Part shown: one piece after another, positions 1-11,350 of the stretch
How the letters are laid out: every line of letters starts with the position of its first letter
How positions within the stretch are numbered: position 1 is the stretch's first letter
Source of the DNA: Mucor racemosus
Lineage: Eukaryota > Mucoromycota > Mucoromycetes > Mucorales > Mucoraceae
NCBI GenBank assembly: GCA_027405735.1
Contig: JAPEHQ010000032.1
Coordinates: 1 to 28,375, forward strand
Direction: 5' to 3'
Length of the DNA: 28,375 bases
Translations under genes and position numbers: made by a program
Notes under the pieces: model-generated
Database searches by the model: none
Seen by the model: the letters and a program-made list of their open reading frames with translations, nothing else
What the model was told of the DNA's origin: nothing

Positions 1-1614
1 TAGAGATCCATGAAGGGATGACAGTATGCAAAGCTAAAACCATAGGATAGTACTCATTAGCATCTATCTAACGAATTTTACCTCGTCAAAAAATATTGAT
101 TTTCCATCGAGAAATTGAGATTGAAGGACTGATTTTGGTGATGACAAAAAGGATCCATTTTGGACGAGGATATACAAGGGTAAATTTTCGCCGACCAAAA
201 AAAATGATCAAAAAAATTAATATCCCCACAAAAAGGGCTACAGCTACGTATAAATACTCATTTTGTAGATAATTTTGTTGCGCATAATGTAAAAATAAAA
301 TATTTTAGGGTTGCATTTGAATGAAGGGTGCTTTTTGATCAAAAACCGTTAAAATTTGACATTAAATTTACTAGGGATTTTATGAGAAAAATATTTTTAA
401 AATTTACACAGATCGATTCAGAATTAAAAACTGAACCTAAAACATTTAATACGCTAGTTCAACTTACTATGTGTTTTTGTGAGTAATTAAACATACAAGG
501 TTTTTTTTGGATTTTTTTGGATTTTTTTTCCATTTGAACACTTTTTGAATTGAAGCTCAGTCACCTGTGCATATCTGATTATACAATTTTATATGGTGAT
601 ATTCAAAATCGGAGCGTGCCCCCATTTCAATAGATAATCAGGAAATGAAAAATGTAAGATATACTTGAGATGCTATAGAATATTGACAAAAAGTTATTTC
701 TATTCATCTTGATTTTTCAGCGAGTATAAAGGTTCAAAAGTGAAACACTTGTTTTCTCCCCGCTTAAAATCTCAATCTAAGATGTCAAATATCTCGAGTT
801 TTTATAGGCTTGAAAATAATAGTTTCTAAGCTAAATCTTCTTGTTTTTCAATGTTTTATTACATATTAAAGTTTCATGGATGGTTTTTTTTTGGACCCCA
901 AACCTCATAATTGTAAATCCTGTTTTTTTTTTGTTTTTCTATTTTGTAGTTTTAACAATTTGGAGAATTTTCACGTTTTTTTACAAAAGTATCGCTAGGA
1001 ATTAGGCAACCAAGTTTTCTGGGGTAAAATTGGCTGCTAAAAACGAATCTGCAATTTATTTTATTGTATCTATCAATTTCACCGAGATTTTTGTGGTATA
1101 AATTTTGCTGGATTCTAGTATATACGCCTATGGCAACCCTTAAATTTCATTATAAAGTCTTACTTGAACACATAATAAAAGTTGTTGAACAATTTATTTC
1201 ACACATTTTGATATATAATTCTAAACGTCAAGTCTAGTTTCAACAATTTTAGAAGGAGAAAACCAGTCAAAAAGCGTGAATATTGTACTGGTAATCGATT
1301 TTAGCAGAACCTTGTTTTCAAAAACGGTATCTATCCATTCAACATTGTCCCGGCTACAAATTTTATTAAATGAAGCAAGGATGGTTACTATAGTGATTGT
1401 TTCATAAATTTGAATGATGCAGAAATGGCCAGCTTAAAATTGAGAAAGCGCATTTGAAATAAAAATAAGTCGAAAAGATACTAAGGTATTGCAATGATGG
1501 TTATTAAGTAAAGTCTACGTTATTTTTCATTCTCTATCAGGATATCTAGTTTTTGGATCGTTGTGGAGACTTTTTTATTTTTTTATAAATTTTGTGAGAG
1601 CACTTTTTCTGTTA
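1..1614 (+). repeat. Array copy 1 (1614 bp)
   Basis: First copy, starting at the window edge in the phase used here. It is the shortest full copy. About nine small deletions account for its length: a lost G in GACAGGTATG near 24, a lost A in the A run near 113, a lost T in the T run near 136, three bases lost in the ACAAAAAATAGGG tract near 230, and single-base losses near 545, 691, 734, 897 and 1284. No substitution was noticed. The concentration of deletions at a sequence edge suggests consensus error. Confidence 0.97.
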
Positions 1615-3234
1615 TAGAGATCCATGAAGGGATGACAGGTATGCAAAGCTAAAACCATAGGATAGTACTCATTAGCATCTATCTAACGAATTTTACCTCG
1701 TCAAAAAATATTGATTTTCCATCGAGAAAATTGAGATTGAAGGACTGATTTTTGGTGATGACAAAAAGGATCCATTTTGGACGAGGATATACAAGGGTAA
1801 ATTTTCGCCGACCAAAAAAATGATCAAAAAAATTAATATCCCCACAAAAAATAGGGCTACAGCTACGTATAAATACTCATTTTGTAGATAATTTTGTTGC
1901 GCATAATGTAAAAATAAAATATTTTAGGGTTGCATTTGAATGAAGGGTGCTTTTTGATCAAAAACCGTTAAAATTTGACATTAAATTTACTAGGGATTTT
2001 ATGAGAAAAATATTTTTAAAATTTACACAGATCGATTCAGAATTAAAAACTGAACCTAAAACATTTAATACGCTAGTTCAACTTACTATGTGTTTTTGTG
2101 AGTAATTAAACATACAAGGTTTTTTTTGGATTTTTTTGGATTTTTTTTCCATTTGAACACTTTTTTGAATTGAAGCTCAGTCACCTGTGCATATCTGATT
2201 ATACAATTTTATATGGTGATATTCAAAATCGGAGCGTGCCCCCATTTCAATAGATAATCAGGAAATGAAAAATGTAAGATATACTTGAGATGCTATAGAA
2301 TATTGACAAAAAAGTTATTTCTATTCATCTTGATTTTTCAGCGAGTATAAAGGTTTCAAAAGTGAAACACTTGTTTTCTCCCCTTAAAATCTCAATCTAA
2401 GATGTCAAATATCTCGAGTTTTTATAGGCTTGAAAATAATAGTTTCTAAGCTAAATCTTCTTGTTTTTCAATGTTTTATTACATATTAAAGTTTCATGGA
2501 TGGTTTTTTTTTGGACCCCCAAACCTCATAATTGTAAATCCTGTTTTTTTTTTGTTTTTCTATTTTGTAGTTTTAACAATTTGGAGAATTTTCACGTTTT
2601 TTTACAAAAGTATCGCTAGGAATTAGGCAACCAAGTTTTCTGGGGTAAAATTGGCTGCTAAAAACGAATCTGCAATTTATTTTATTGTATCTATCAATTT
2701 CACCGAGATTTTTGTGGTATAATTTTGCTGGATTCTAGTATATACGCCTATGGCAACCCTTAAATTTCATTATAAAGTCTTACTTGAACACATAATAAAA
2801 GTTGTTGAACAATTTATTTCACACATTTTGATATATAATTCTAAACGTCAAGTCTAGTTTCAACAATTTTAGAAGGAGAAAACCAGTCAAAAAGCGTGAA
2901 TATTTGTACTGGTAATCGATTTTAGCAGAACCTTGTTTTCAAAAACGGTATCTATCCATTCAACATTGTCCCGGCTACAAATTTTATTAAATGAAGCAAG
3001 GATGGTTACTATAGTGATTGTTTCATAAATTTGAATGATGCAGAAATGGCCAGCTTAAAATTGAGAAAGCGCATTTGAAATAAAAATAAGTCGAAAAGAT
3101 ACTAAGGTATTGCAATGATGGTTATTAAGTAAAGTCTACGTTATTTTTCATTCTCTATCAGGATATCTAGTTTTTGGATCGTTGTGGAGACTTTTTATTT
3201 TTTTATAAATTTTGTGAGAGCACTTTTTCTGTTA
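1615..3234 (+). repeat. Array copy 2 (1620 bp)
   Basis: Complete copy with both variable A runs (after CCGACC and after TGATC) at 7 bases. It lacks GC in the CCCCGCTT motif (near 2383), one A in GGTATAAATTTTG (near 2720) and one T in the terminal T run (near 3193). These changes account for its length. Confidence 0.97.
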
Positions 3235-4849
3235 TAGAGATCCATGAAGGGATGACAGGTATGCAAAGCTAAAACCATAGGATAGTACTCATTAGCATCT
3301 ATCTAACGAATTTTACCTCGTCAAAAATATTGATTTTCCATCGAGAAAATTGAGATTGAAGGACTGATTTTTGGTGATGACAAAAAGGATCCATTTTGGA
3401 CGAGGATATACAAGGGTAAATTTTCGCCGACCAAAAATGATCAAAAAAAATTAATATCCCCACAAAAATAGGGCTACAGCTACGTATAAATACTCATTTT
3501 GTAGATAATTTTGTTGCGCATAATGTAAAAATAAATATTTTAGGGTTGCATTTGAATGAAGGGTTTTTTTGATCAAAAACCGTTAAAATTTGACATTAAA
3601 TTTACTAGGGATTTTATGAGAAAAATATTTTTAAATTTACACAGATCGATTCAGAATTAAAAACTGAACCTAAAACATTTAATACGCTAGTTCAACTTAC
3701 TATGTGTTTTTTGTGAGTAATTAAACATACAAGTTTTTTTTGGATTTTTTTGGATTTTTTTTCCATTTGAACACTTTTTTGAATTGAAGCTCAGTCACCT
3801 GTGCATATCTGATTATACAATTTTATATGGTGATATTCAAAATCGGAGCGTGCCCCCATTTCAATAGATAATCAGGAAATGAAAAATGTAAGATATACTT
3901 GAGATGCTATAGAATATTGACAAAAAAGTTATTTCTATTCATCTTGATTTTTCAGCGAGTATAAAGGTTTCAAAAGTGAAACACTTGTTTTCTCCCCGCT
4001 TAAAATCTCAATCTAAGATGTCAAATATCTCGAGTTTTTATAGGCTTGAAAATAATAGTTTCTAAGCTAAATCTTCTTGTTTTTCAATGTTTTATTACAT
4101 ATTAAAGTTTCATGGATGGTTTTTTTTTGGACCCCCAAACCTCATAATTGTAAATCCTGTTTTTTTTTTGTTTTTCTATTTTGTAGTTTTAACAATTTGG
4201 AGAATTTTCACGTTTTTTTACAAAAGTATCGCTAGGAATTAGGCAACCAAGTTTTCTGGGGTAAAATGGCTGCTAAAAACGAATCTGCAATTTATTTTAT
4301 TGTATCTATCAATTTCACCGAGATTTTTGTGGTATAAATTTTGCTGGATTCTAGTATATACGCCTATGGCAACCCTTAAATTTCATTATAAAGTCTTACT
4401 TGAACACATAATAAAAGTTGTTGAACAATTTATTTCACATTTTGATATATAATTCTAAACGTCAAGTCTAGTTTCAACAATTTTAGAAGGAGAAAACCAG
4501 TCAAAAAGCGTGAATATTTGTACTGGTAATCGATTTTAGCAGAACCTTGTTTTCAAAAACGGTATCTATCCATTCAACATTGTCCCGGCTACAAATTTTA
4601 TTAAATGAAGCAAGGATGGTTACTATAGTGATTGTTTCATAAATTTGAATGATGCAGAAATGGCCAGCTTAAAATTGAGAAAGCGCATTTGAAATAAAAA
4701 TAAGTCGAAAAGATACTAAGGTATTGCAATGATGGTTATTAAGTAAAGTCTACGTTATTTTTCATTCTCTATCAGGATATCTAGTTTTTGGATCGTTGTG
4801 GAGACTTTTTTATTTTTTTATAAATTTTGTGAGAGCACTTTTTCTGTTA
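3235..4849 (+). repeat. Array copy 3 (1615 bp)
   Basis: Complete copy with many small changes. The first A run is only 5 long. CA is missing from TTCACACATTTTG (near 4438). Single A or T losses occur near 3325, 3465, 3532, 3633, 3734 and 4266, and one T is gained near 3706. It also has the only obvious complex change in the left part of the array: the GC of GGGTGCTTTTT is replaced by a T near 3563. Confidence 0.97.
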
Positions 4850-6475
4850 TAGAGATCCATGAAGGGATGACAGGTATGCAAAGCTAAAACCATAGGATAG
4901 TACTCATTAGCATCTATCTAACGAATTTTACCTCGTCAAAAAATATTGATTTTCCATCGAGAAAATTGAGATTGAAGGACTGATTTTTGGTGATGACAAA
5001 AAGGATCCATTTTGGACGAGGATATACAAGGGTAAATTTTCGCCGACCAAAAAAAATGATCAAAAAAAATTAATATCCCCACAAAAAATAGGGCTACAGC
5101 TACGTATAAATACTCATTTTGTAGATAATTTTGTTGCGCATAATGTAAAAATAAAATATTTTAGGGTTGCATTTGAATGAAGGGTGCTTTTTGATCAAAA
5201 ACCGTTAAAATTTGACATTAAATTTACTAGGGATTTTATGAGAAAAATATTTTTAAAATTTACACAGATCGATTCAGAATTAAAAACTGAACCTAAAACA
5301 TTTAATACGCTAGTTCAACTTACTATGTGTTTTTGTGAGTAATTAAACATACAAGGTTTTTTTTGGATTTTTTTGGATTTTTTTTCCATTTGAACACTTT
5401 TTTGAATTGAAGCTCAGTCACCTGTGCATATCTGATTATACAATTTTATATGGTGATATTCAAAATCGGAGCGTGCCCCCATTTCAATAGATAATCAGGA
5501 AATGAAAAATGTAAGATATACTTGAGATGCTATAGAATATTGACAAAAAAGTTATTTCTATTCATCTTGATTTTTCAGCGAGTATAAAGGTTTCAAAAGT
5601 GAAACACTTGTTTTCTCCCCGCTTAAAATCTCAATCTAAGATGTCAAATATCTCGAGTTTTTATAGGCTTGAAAATAATAGTTTCTAAGCTAAATCTTCT
5701 TGTTTTTCAATGTTTTATTACATATTAAAGTTTCATGGATGGTTTTTTTTTGGACCCCCAAACCTCATAATTGTAAATCCTGTTTTTTTTTTGTTTTTTC
5801 TATTTTGTAGTTTTAACAATTTGGAGAATTTTCACGTTTTTTTACAAAAGTATCGCTAGGAATTAGGCAACCAAGTTTTCTGGGGTAAAATTGGCTGCTA
5901 AAAACGAATCTGCAATTTATTTTATTGTATCTATCAATTTCACCGAGATTTTTGTGGTATAAATTTTGCTGGATTCTAGTATATACGCCTATGGCAACCC
6001 TTAAATTTCATTATAAAGTCTTACTTGAACACATAATAAAAGTTGTTGAACAATTTATTTCACACATTTTGATATATAATTCTAAACGTCAAGTCTAGTT
6101 TCAACAATTTTAGAAGGAGAAAACCAGTCAAAAAGCGTGAATATTTGTACTGGTAATCGATTTTAGCAGAACCTTGTTTTCAAAAACGGTATCTATCCAT
6201 TCAACATTGTCCCGGCTACAAATTTTATTAAATGAAGCAAGGATGGTTACTATAGTGATTGTTTCATAAATTTGAATGATGCAGAAATGGCCAGCTTAAA
6301 TTGAGAAAGCGCATTTGAAATAAAAATAAGTCGAAAAGATACTAAGGTATTGCAATGATGGTTATTAAGTAAAGTCTACGTTATTTTTCATTCTCTATCA
6401 GGATATCTAGTTTTTGGATCGTTGTGGAGACTTTTTTATTTTTTTATAAATTTTGTGAGAGCACTTTTTCTGTTA
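4850..6475 (+). repeat. Array copy 4 (1626 bp)
   Basis: Complete copy of full length. Both variable A runs are 8 long. One extra T in the run near 5795 is balanced by one missing A in GCTTAAAATTGAG near 6298. Confidence 0.98.
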
Positions 6476-8100
6476 TAGAGATCCATGAAGGGATGACAGG
6501 TATGCAAAGCTAAAACCATAGGATAGTACTCATTAGCATCTATCTAACGAATTTTACCTCGTCAAAAAATATTGATTTTCCATCGAGAAAATTGAGATTG
6601 AAGGACTGATTTTTGGTGATGACAAAAAGGATCCATTTTGGACGAGGATATACAAGGGTAAATTTTCGCCGACCAAAAAAATGATCAAAAAAAATTAATA
6701 TCCCCACAAAAAATAGGGCTACAGCTACGTATAAATACTCATTTTGTAGATAATTTTGTTGCGCATAATGTAAAAATAAAATATTTTAGGGTTGCATTTG
6801 AATGAAGGGTGCTTTTTGATCAAAAACCGTTAAAATTTGACATTAAATTTACTAGGGATTTTATGAGAAAAATATTTTTAAAATTTACACAGATCGATTC
6901 AGAATTAAAAACTGAACCTAAAACATTTAATACGCTAGTTCAACTTACTATGTGTTTTTGTGAGTAATTAAACATACAAGGTTTTTTTTGGATTTTTTTG
7001 GATTTTTTTTCCATTTGAACACTTTTTTGAATTGAAGCTCAGTCACCTGTGCATATCTGATTATACAATTTTATATGGTGATATTCAAAATCGGAGCGTG
7101 CCCCCATTTCAATAGATAATCAGGAAATGAAAAATGTAAGATATACTTGAGATGCTATAGAATATTGACAAAAAAGTTATTTCTATTCATCTTGATTTTT
7201 CAGCGAGTATAAAGGTTTCAAAAGTGAAACACTTGTTTTCTCCCCGCTTAAAATCTCAATCTAAGATGTCAAATATCTCGAGTTTTTATAGGCTTGAAAA
7301 TAATAGTTTCTAAGCTAAATCTTCTTGTTTTTCAATGTTTTATTACATATTAAAGTTTCATGGATGGTTTTTTTTTGGACCCCCAAACCTCATAATTGTA
7401 AATCCTGTTTTTTTTTTGTTTTTCTATTTTGTAGTTTTAACAATTTGGAGAATTTTCACGTTTTTTTACAAAAGTATCGCTAGGAATTAGGCAACCAAGT
7501 TTTCTGGGGTAAAATTGGCTGCTAAAAACGAATCTGCAATTTATTTTATTGTATCTATCAATTTCACCGAGATTTTTGTGGTATAAATTTTGCTGGATTC
7601 TAGTATATACGCCTATGGCAACCCTTAAATTTCATTATAAAGTCTTACTTGAACACATAATAAAAGTTGTTGAACAATTTATTTCACACATTTTGATATA
7701 TAATTCTAAACGTCAAGTCTAGTTTCAACAATTTTAGAAGGAGAAAACCAGTCAAAAAGCGTGAATATTTGTACTGGTAATCGATTTTAGCAGAACCTTG
7801 TTTTCAAAAACGGTATCTATCCATTCAACATTGTCCCGGCTACAAATTTTATTAAATGAAGCAAGGATGGTTACTATAGTGATTGTTTCATAAATTTGAA
7901 TGATGCAGAAATGGCCAGCTTAAAATTGAGAAAGCGCATTTGAAATAAAAATAAGTCGAAAAGATACTAAGGTATTGCAATGATGGTTATTAAGTAAAGT
8001 CTACGTTATTTTTCATTCTCTATCAGGATATCTAGTTTTTGGATCGTTGTGGAGACTTTTTTATTTTTTTATAAATTTTGTGAGAGCACTTTTTCTGTTA
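6476..8100 (+). repeat. Array copy 5 (1625 bp)
   Basis: Complete copy. Its only difference from the 1626-bp form that I found is the first A run, 7 long instead of 8. By eye it matches copy 7. Confidence 0.98.
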
Positions 8101-9725
8101 TAGAGATCCATGAAGGGATGACAGGTATGCAAAGCTAAAACCATAGGATAGTACTCATTAGCATCTATCTAACGAATTTTACCTCGTCAAAAAATATTGA
8201 TTTTCCATCGAGAAAATTGAGATTGAAGGACTGATTTTTGGTGATGACAAAAAGGATCCATTTTGGACGAGGATATACAAGGGTAAATTTTCGCCGACCA
8301 AAAAAAATGATCAAAAAAAATTAATATCCCCACAAAAAATAGGGCTACAGCTACGTATAAATACTCATTTTGTAGATAATTTTGTTGCGCATAATGTAAA
8401 AATAAAATATTTTAGGGTTGCATTTGAATGAAGGGTGCTTTTTGATCAAAAACCGTTAAAATTTGACATTAAATTTACTAGGGATTTTATGAGAAAAATA
8501 TTTTAAAATTTACACAGATCGATTCAGAATTAAAAACTGAACCTAAAACATTTAATACGCTAGTTCAACTTACTATGTGTTTTTGTGAGTAATTAAACAT
8601 ACAAGGTTTTTTTTGGATTTTTTTGGATTTTTTTTCCATTTGAACACTTTTTTGAATTGAAGCTCAGTCACCTGTGCATATCTGATTATACAATTTTATA
8701 TGGTGATATTCAAAATCGGAGCGTGCCCCCATTTCAATAGATAATCAGGAAATGAAAAATGTAAGATATACTTGAGATGCTATAGAATATTGACAAAAAA
8801 GTTATTTCTATTCATCTTGATTTTTCAGCGAGTATAAAGGTTTCAAAAGTGAAACACTTGTTTTCTCCCCGCTTAAAATCTCAATCTAAGATGTCAAATA
8901 TCTCGAGTTTTTATAGGCTTGAAAATAATAGTTTCTAAGCTAAATCTTCTTGTTTTTCAATGTTTTATTACATATTAAAGTTTCATGGATGGTTTTTTTT
9001 TGGACCCCCAAACCTCATAATTGTAAATCCTGTTTTTTTTTTGTTTTTCTATTTTGTAGTTTTAACAATTTGGAGAATTTTCACGTTTTTTTACAAAAGT
9101 ATCGCTAGGAATTAGGCAACCAAGTTTTCTGGGGTAAAATTGGCTGCTAAAAACGAATCTGCAATTTATTTTATTGTATCTATCAATTTCACCGAGATTT
9201 TTGTGGTATAAATTTTGCTGGATTCTAGTATATACGCCTATGGCAACCCTTAAATTTCATTATAAAGTCTTACTTGAACACATAATAAAAGTTGTTGAAC
9301 AATTTATTTCACACATTTTGATATATAATTCTAAACGTCAAGTCTAGTTTCAACAATTTTAGAAGGAGAAAACCAGTCAAAAAGCGTGAATATTTGTACT
9401 GGTAATCGATTTTAGCAGAACCTTGTTTTCAAAAACGGTATCTATCCATTCAACATTGTCCCGGCTACAAATTTTATTAAATGAAGCAAGGATGGTTACT
9501 ATAGTGATTGTTTCATAAATTTGAATGATGCAGAAATGGCCAGCTTAAAATTGAGAAAGCGCATTTGAAATAAAAATAAGTCGAAAAGATACTAAGGTAT
9601 TGCAATGATGGTTATTAAGTAAAGTCTACGTTATTTTTCATTCTCTATCAGGATATCTAGTTTTTGGATCGTTGTGGAGACTTTTTTATTTTTTTATAAA
9701 TTTTGTGAGAGCACTTTTTCTGTTA
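8101..9725 (+). repeat. Array copy 6 (1625 bp)
   Basis: Complete copy with both variable A runs 8 long. It lacks one T in the AAAAATATTTTT palindrome (near 8504), which breaks the symmetry of that palindrome in this copy. Confidence 0.98.
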
Positions 9726-9806
9726 TAGAGATCCATGAAGGGATGACAGGTATGCAAAGCTAAAACCATAGGATAGTACTCATTAGCATCTATCTAACGA
9801 ATTTTA

Positions 9807-9897
9807 CCTCGTCAAAAAATATTGATTTTCCATCGAGAAAATTGAGATTGAAGGACTGATTTTTGGTGATGACAAAAAGGATCCATTTTGGACGAGG
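9807..9897. repeat. Inverted repeat CCTCGTC/GACGAGG in reference copy 7
   Basis: CCTCGTCAAAAA at 9807-9818 faces TTTTGGACGAGG at 9886-9897. Eleven of twelve positions pair, with one A/G mismatch, across a 67-bp spacer. Most copies carry it; the A-rich arm is one base shorter in copies 3, 14, 15, 17 and 18. It could form a long-looped hairpin, or be a paired binding site, or be chance. No function can be assigned. Confidence 0.6.
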
Positions 9898-9917
9898 ATA
9901 TACAAGGGTAAATTTTC

Positions 9918-9942
9918 GCCGACCAAAAAAATGATCAAAAAA
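9918..9942 (+). repeat. Two variable A runs around TGATC (copy-typing site)
   Basis: In reference copy 7 CCGACC is followed by A7, TGATC and A8. The pair of lengths differs between copies: 8/7 in copy 1, 7/7 in 2, 5/8 in 3, 8/8 in 4 and 6, 7/8 in 5 and 7, 7/7 in 8-10, 8/8 in 11-13, and 8/7 in 14-18. Adjacent copies tend to share the same pair. This can reflect local homogenisation or shared consensus error. Confidence 0.85.
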
Positions 9943-10062
9943 AATTAATATCCCCACAAAAAATAGGGCTACAGCTACGTATAAATACTCATTTTGTAGA
10001 TAATTTTGTTGCGCATAATGTAAAAATAAAATATTTTAGGGTTGCATTTGAATGAAGGGTGC

Positions 10063-10076
10063 TTTTTGATCAAAAA
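10063..10076. repeat. 14-bp perfect palindrome TTTTTGATCAAAAA
   Basis: A perfect 14-bp palindrome centred on TGATCA in reference copy 7. It is intact in the copies read except copy 3, where the flanking T run is altered. Such AT palindromes are frequent by chance in AT-rich DNA, though they can also bind homodimeric proteins. The structure is certain; a role is unknown. Confidence 0.85.
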
Positions 10077-10117
10077 CCGTTAAAATTTGACATTAAATTT
10101 ACTAGGGATTTTATGAG

Positions 10118-10129
10118 AAAAATATTTTT
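10118..10129. repeat. 12-bp perfect palindrome AAAAATATTTTT
   Basis: A perfect AT-only palindrome in reference copy 7, 42 bp after the TGATCA-centred palindrome. It is broken by one-base losses in copy 6 (near 8504) and copy 15 (near 23116). It may be simple AT-rich sequence without function. Confidence 0.8.
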
Positions 10130-10229
10130 AAAATTTACACAGATCGATTCAGAATTAAAAACTGAACCTAAAACATTTAATACGCTAGTTCAACTTACTA
10201 TGTGTTTTTGTGAGTAATTAAACATACAA

Positions 10230-10262
10230 GGTTTTTTTTGGATTTTTTTGGATTTTTTTTCC
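10230..10262 (+). repeat. T-rich block: GG-T8-GGA-T7-GGA-T8-CC
   Basis: In reference copy 7 three T runs of 8, 7 and 8 are separated by GGA, a small imperfect tandem repeat of period about 10 inside the large unit. Copies 13 and 14 have T7 in the first run. T runs spaced near the helical repeat are known to favour curved DNA, so this block might bend or shift nucleosomes; that is inference. It is also a likely site of sequencing length error. Confidence 0.85.
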
Positions 10263-10464
10263 ATTTGAACACTTTTTTGAATTGAAGCTCAGTCACCTGT
10301 GCATATCTGATTATACAATTTTATATGGTGATATTCAAAATCGGAGCGTGCCCCCATTTCAATAGATAATCAGGAAATGAAAAATGTAAGATATACTTGA
10401 GATGCTATAGAATATTGACAAAAAAGTTATTTCTATTCATCTTGATTTTTCAGCGAGTATAAAG

Positions 10465-10480
10465 GTTTCAAAAGTGAAAC
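10465..10480. repeat. Short hairpin GTTTCA-AAAG-TGAAAC
   Basis: A 6-bp perfect stem with a 4-base loop in reference copy 7. It occurs in the other copies, but copy 1 has lost one T from the left arm (near 734). It lacks a trailing T run directly after the stem, so it does not look like a bacterial terminator. Confidence 0.7.
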
Positions 10481-10617
10481 ACTTGTTTTCTCCCCGCTTA
10501 AAATCTCAATCTAAGATGTCAAATATCTCGAGTTTTTATAGGCTTGAAAATAATAGTTTCTAAGCTAAATCTTCTTGTTTTTCAATGTTTTATTACATAT
10601 TAAAGTTTCATGGATGG

Positions 10618-10673
10618 TTTTTTTTTGGACCCCCAAACCTCATAATTGTAAATCCTGTTTTTTTTTTGTTTTT
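10618..10673 (+). repeat. Long T runs flanking a C run (T9, C5, T10-G-T5)
   Basis: Reference copy 7 has T9 at 10618-10626, a C5 run at 10630-10634, then T10 at 10658-10667, one G and T5. These runs are the most length-variable part of the unit besides the two A runs: T10 becomes 11 in copy 13 and 9 in copy 15, T9 becomes 10 in copy 14, C5 becomes 4 in copy 1, and the G is lost in copy 9. Confidence 0.85.
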
Positions 10674-10681
10674 CTATTTTG

Positions 10682-10984
10682 TAGTTTTAACAATTTGGAG
10701 AATTTTCACGTTTTTTTACAAAAGTATCGCTAGGAATTAGGCAACCAAGTTTTCTGGGGTAAAATTGGCTGCTAAAAACGAATCTGCAATTTATTTTATT
10801 GTATCTATCAATTTCACCGAGATTTTTGTGGTATAAATTTTGCTGGATTCTAGTATATACGCCTATGGCAACCCTTAAATTTCATTATAAAGTCTTACTT
10901 GAACACATAATAAAAGTTGTTGAACAATTTATTTCACACATTTTGATATATAATTCTAAACGTCAAGTCTAGTTTCAACAATTT
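10682..10984 (+). repeat. Near-duplicate 15-mers TAGTTTTAACAATTT and TAGTTTCAACAATTT
   Basis: TAGTTTTAACAATTT at 10682-10696 recurs as TAGTTTCAACAATTT at 10970-10984, 14 of 15 identical and 288 bp apart. A third AACAATTT lies between them at 10923-10930. This may be a trace of an older internal duplication from which the long unit grew, or chance in AT-rich sequence. Confidence 0.4.
10917..10927. repeat. Short quasi-palindrome TTGTT-G-AACAA
   Basis: Two 5-bp arms around one central G in reference copy 7, also seen in the other copies. It is short enough to be chance and is listed only as visible structure. Confidence 0.5.
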
Positions 10985-11350
10985 TAGAAGGAGAAAACCA
11001 GTCAAAAAGCGTGAATATTTGTACTGGTAATCGATTTTAGCAGAACCTTGTTTTCAAAAACGGTATCTATCCATTCAACATTGTCCCGGCTACAAATTTT
11101 ATTAAATGAAGCAAGGATGGTTACTATAGTGATTGTTTCATAAATTTGAATGATGCAGAAATGGCCAGCTTAAAATTGAGAAAGCGCATTTGAAATAAAA
11201 ATAAGTCGAAAAGATACTAAGGTATTGCAATGATGGTTATTAAGTAAAGTCTACGTTATTTTTCATTCTCTATCAGGATATCTAGTTTTTGGATCGTTGT
11301 GGAGACTTTTTTATTTTTTTATAAATTTTGTGAGAGCACTTTTTCTGTTA

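Larger units (their letters stand above)
9726..11350 (+). repeat. Array copy 7 (1625 bp), reference copy
   Basis: Complete copy from the near-invariant middle of the array, used here to describe internal elements. The A runs are 7 and 8 long; otherwise it matches the fullest form. It carries one BamHI site (GGATCC, 9879-9884) and one XhoI site (CTCGAG, 10527-10532), each apparently once per unit, so either enzyme should cut such an array to monomers. No open frame of note is present on either strand. Confidence 0.98.

Noticed and set aside
10136..10160. Sequence resembling a tRNA or pol III internal B box (GATCGATTC)
   Set aside because: There is no matching A box at the right distance and no cloverleaf can be drawn, so a tRNA or SINE-like pol III promoter is not supported.
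10465..10480. Hairpin considered as a transcription terminator
   Set aside because: The stem is only 6 bp, AT-rich, and not followed directly by a T run; there is also no gene upstream for it to terminate.
11041..11070. Resemblance between the TTTTCAAAAACGGT region and the TTTTTGATCAAAAACCGT region of the same unit
   Set aside because: The match is short, driven by A and T runs, and does not extend on either side, so I do not treat it as a duplication.
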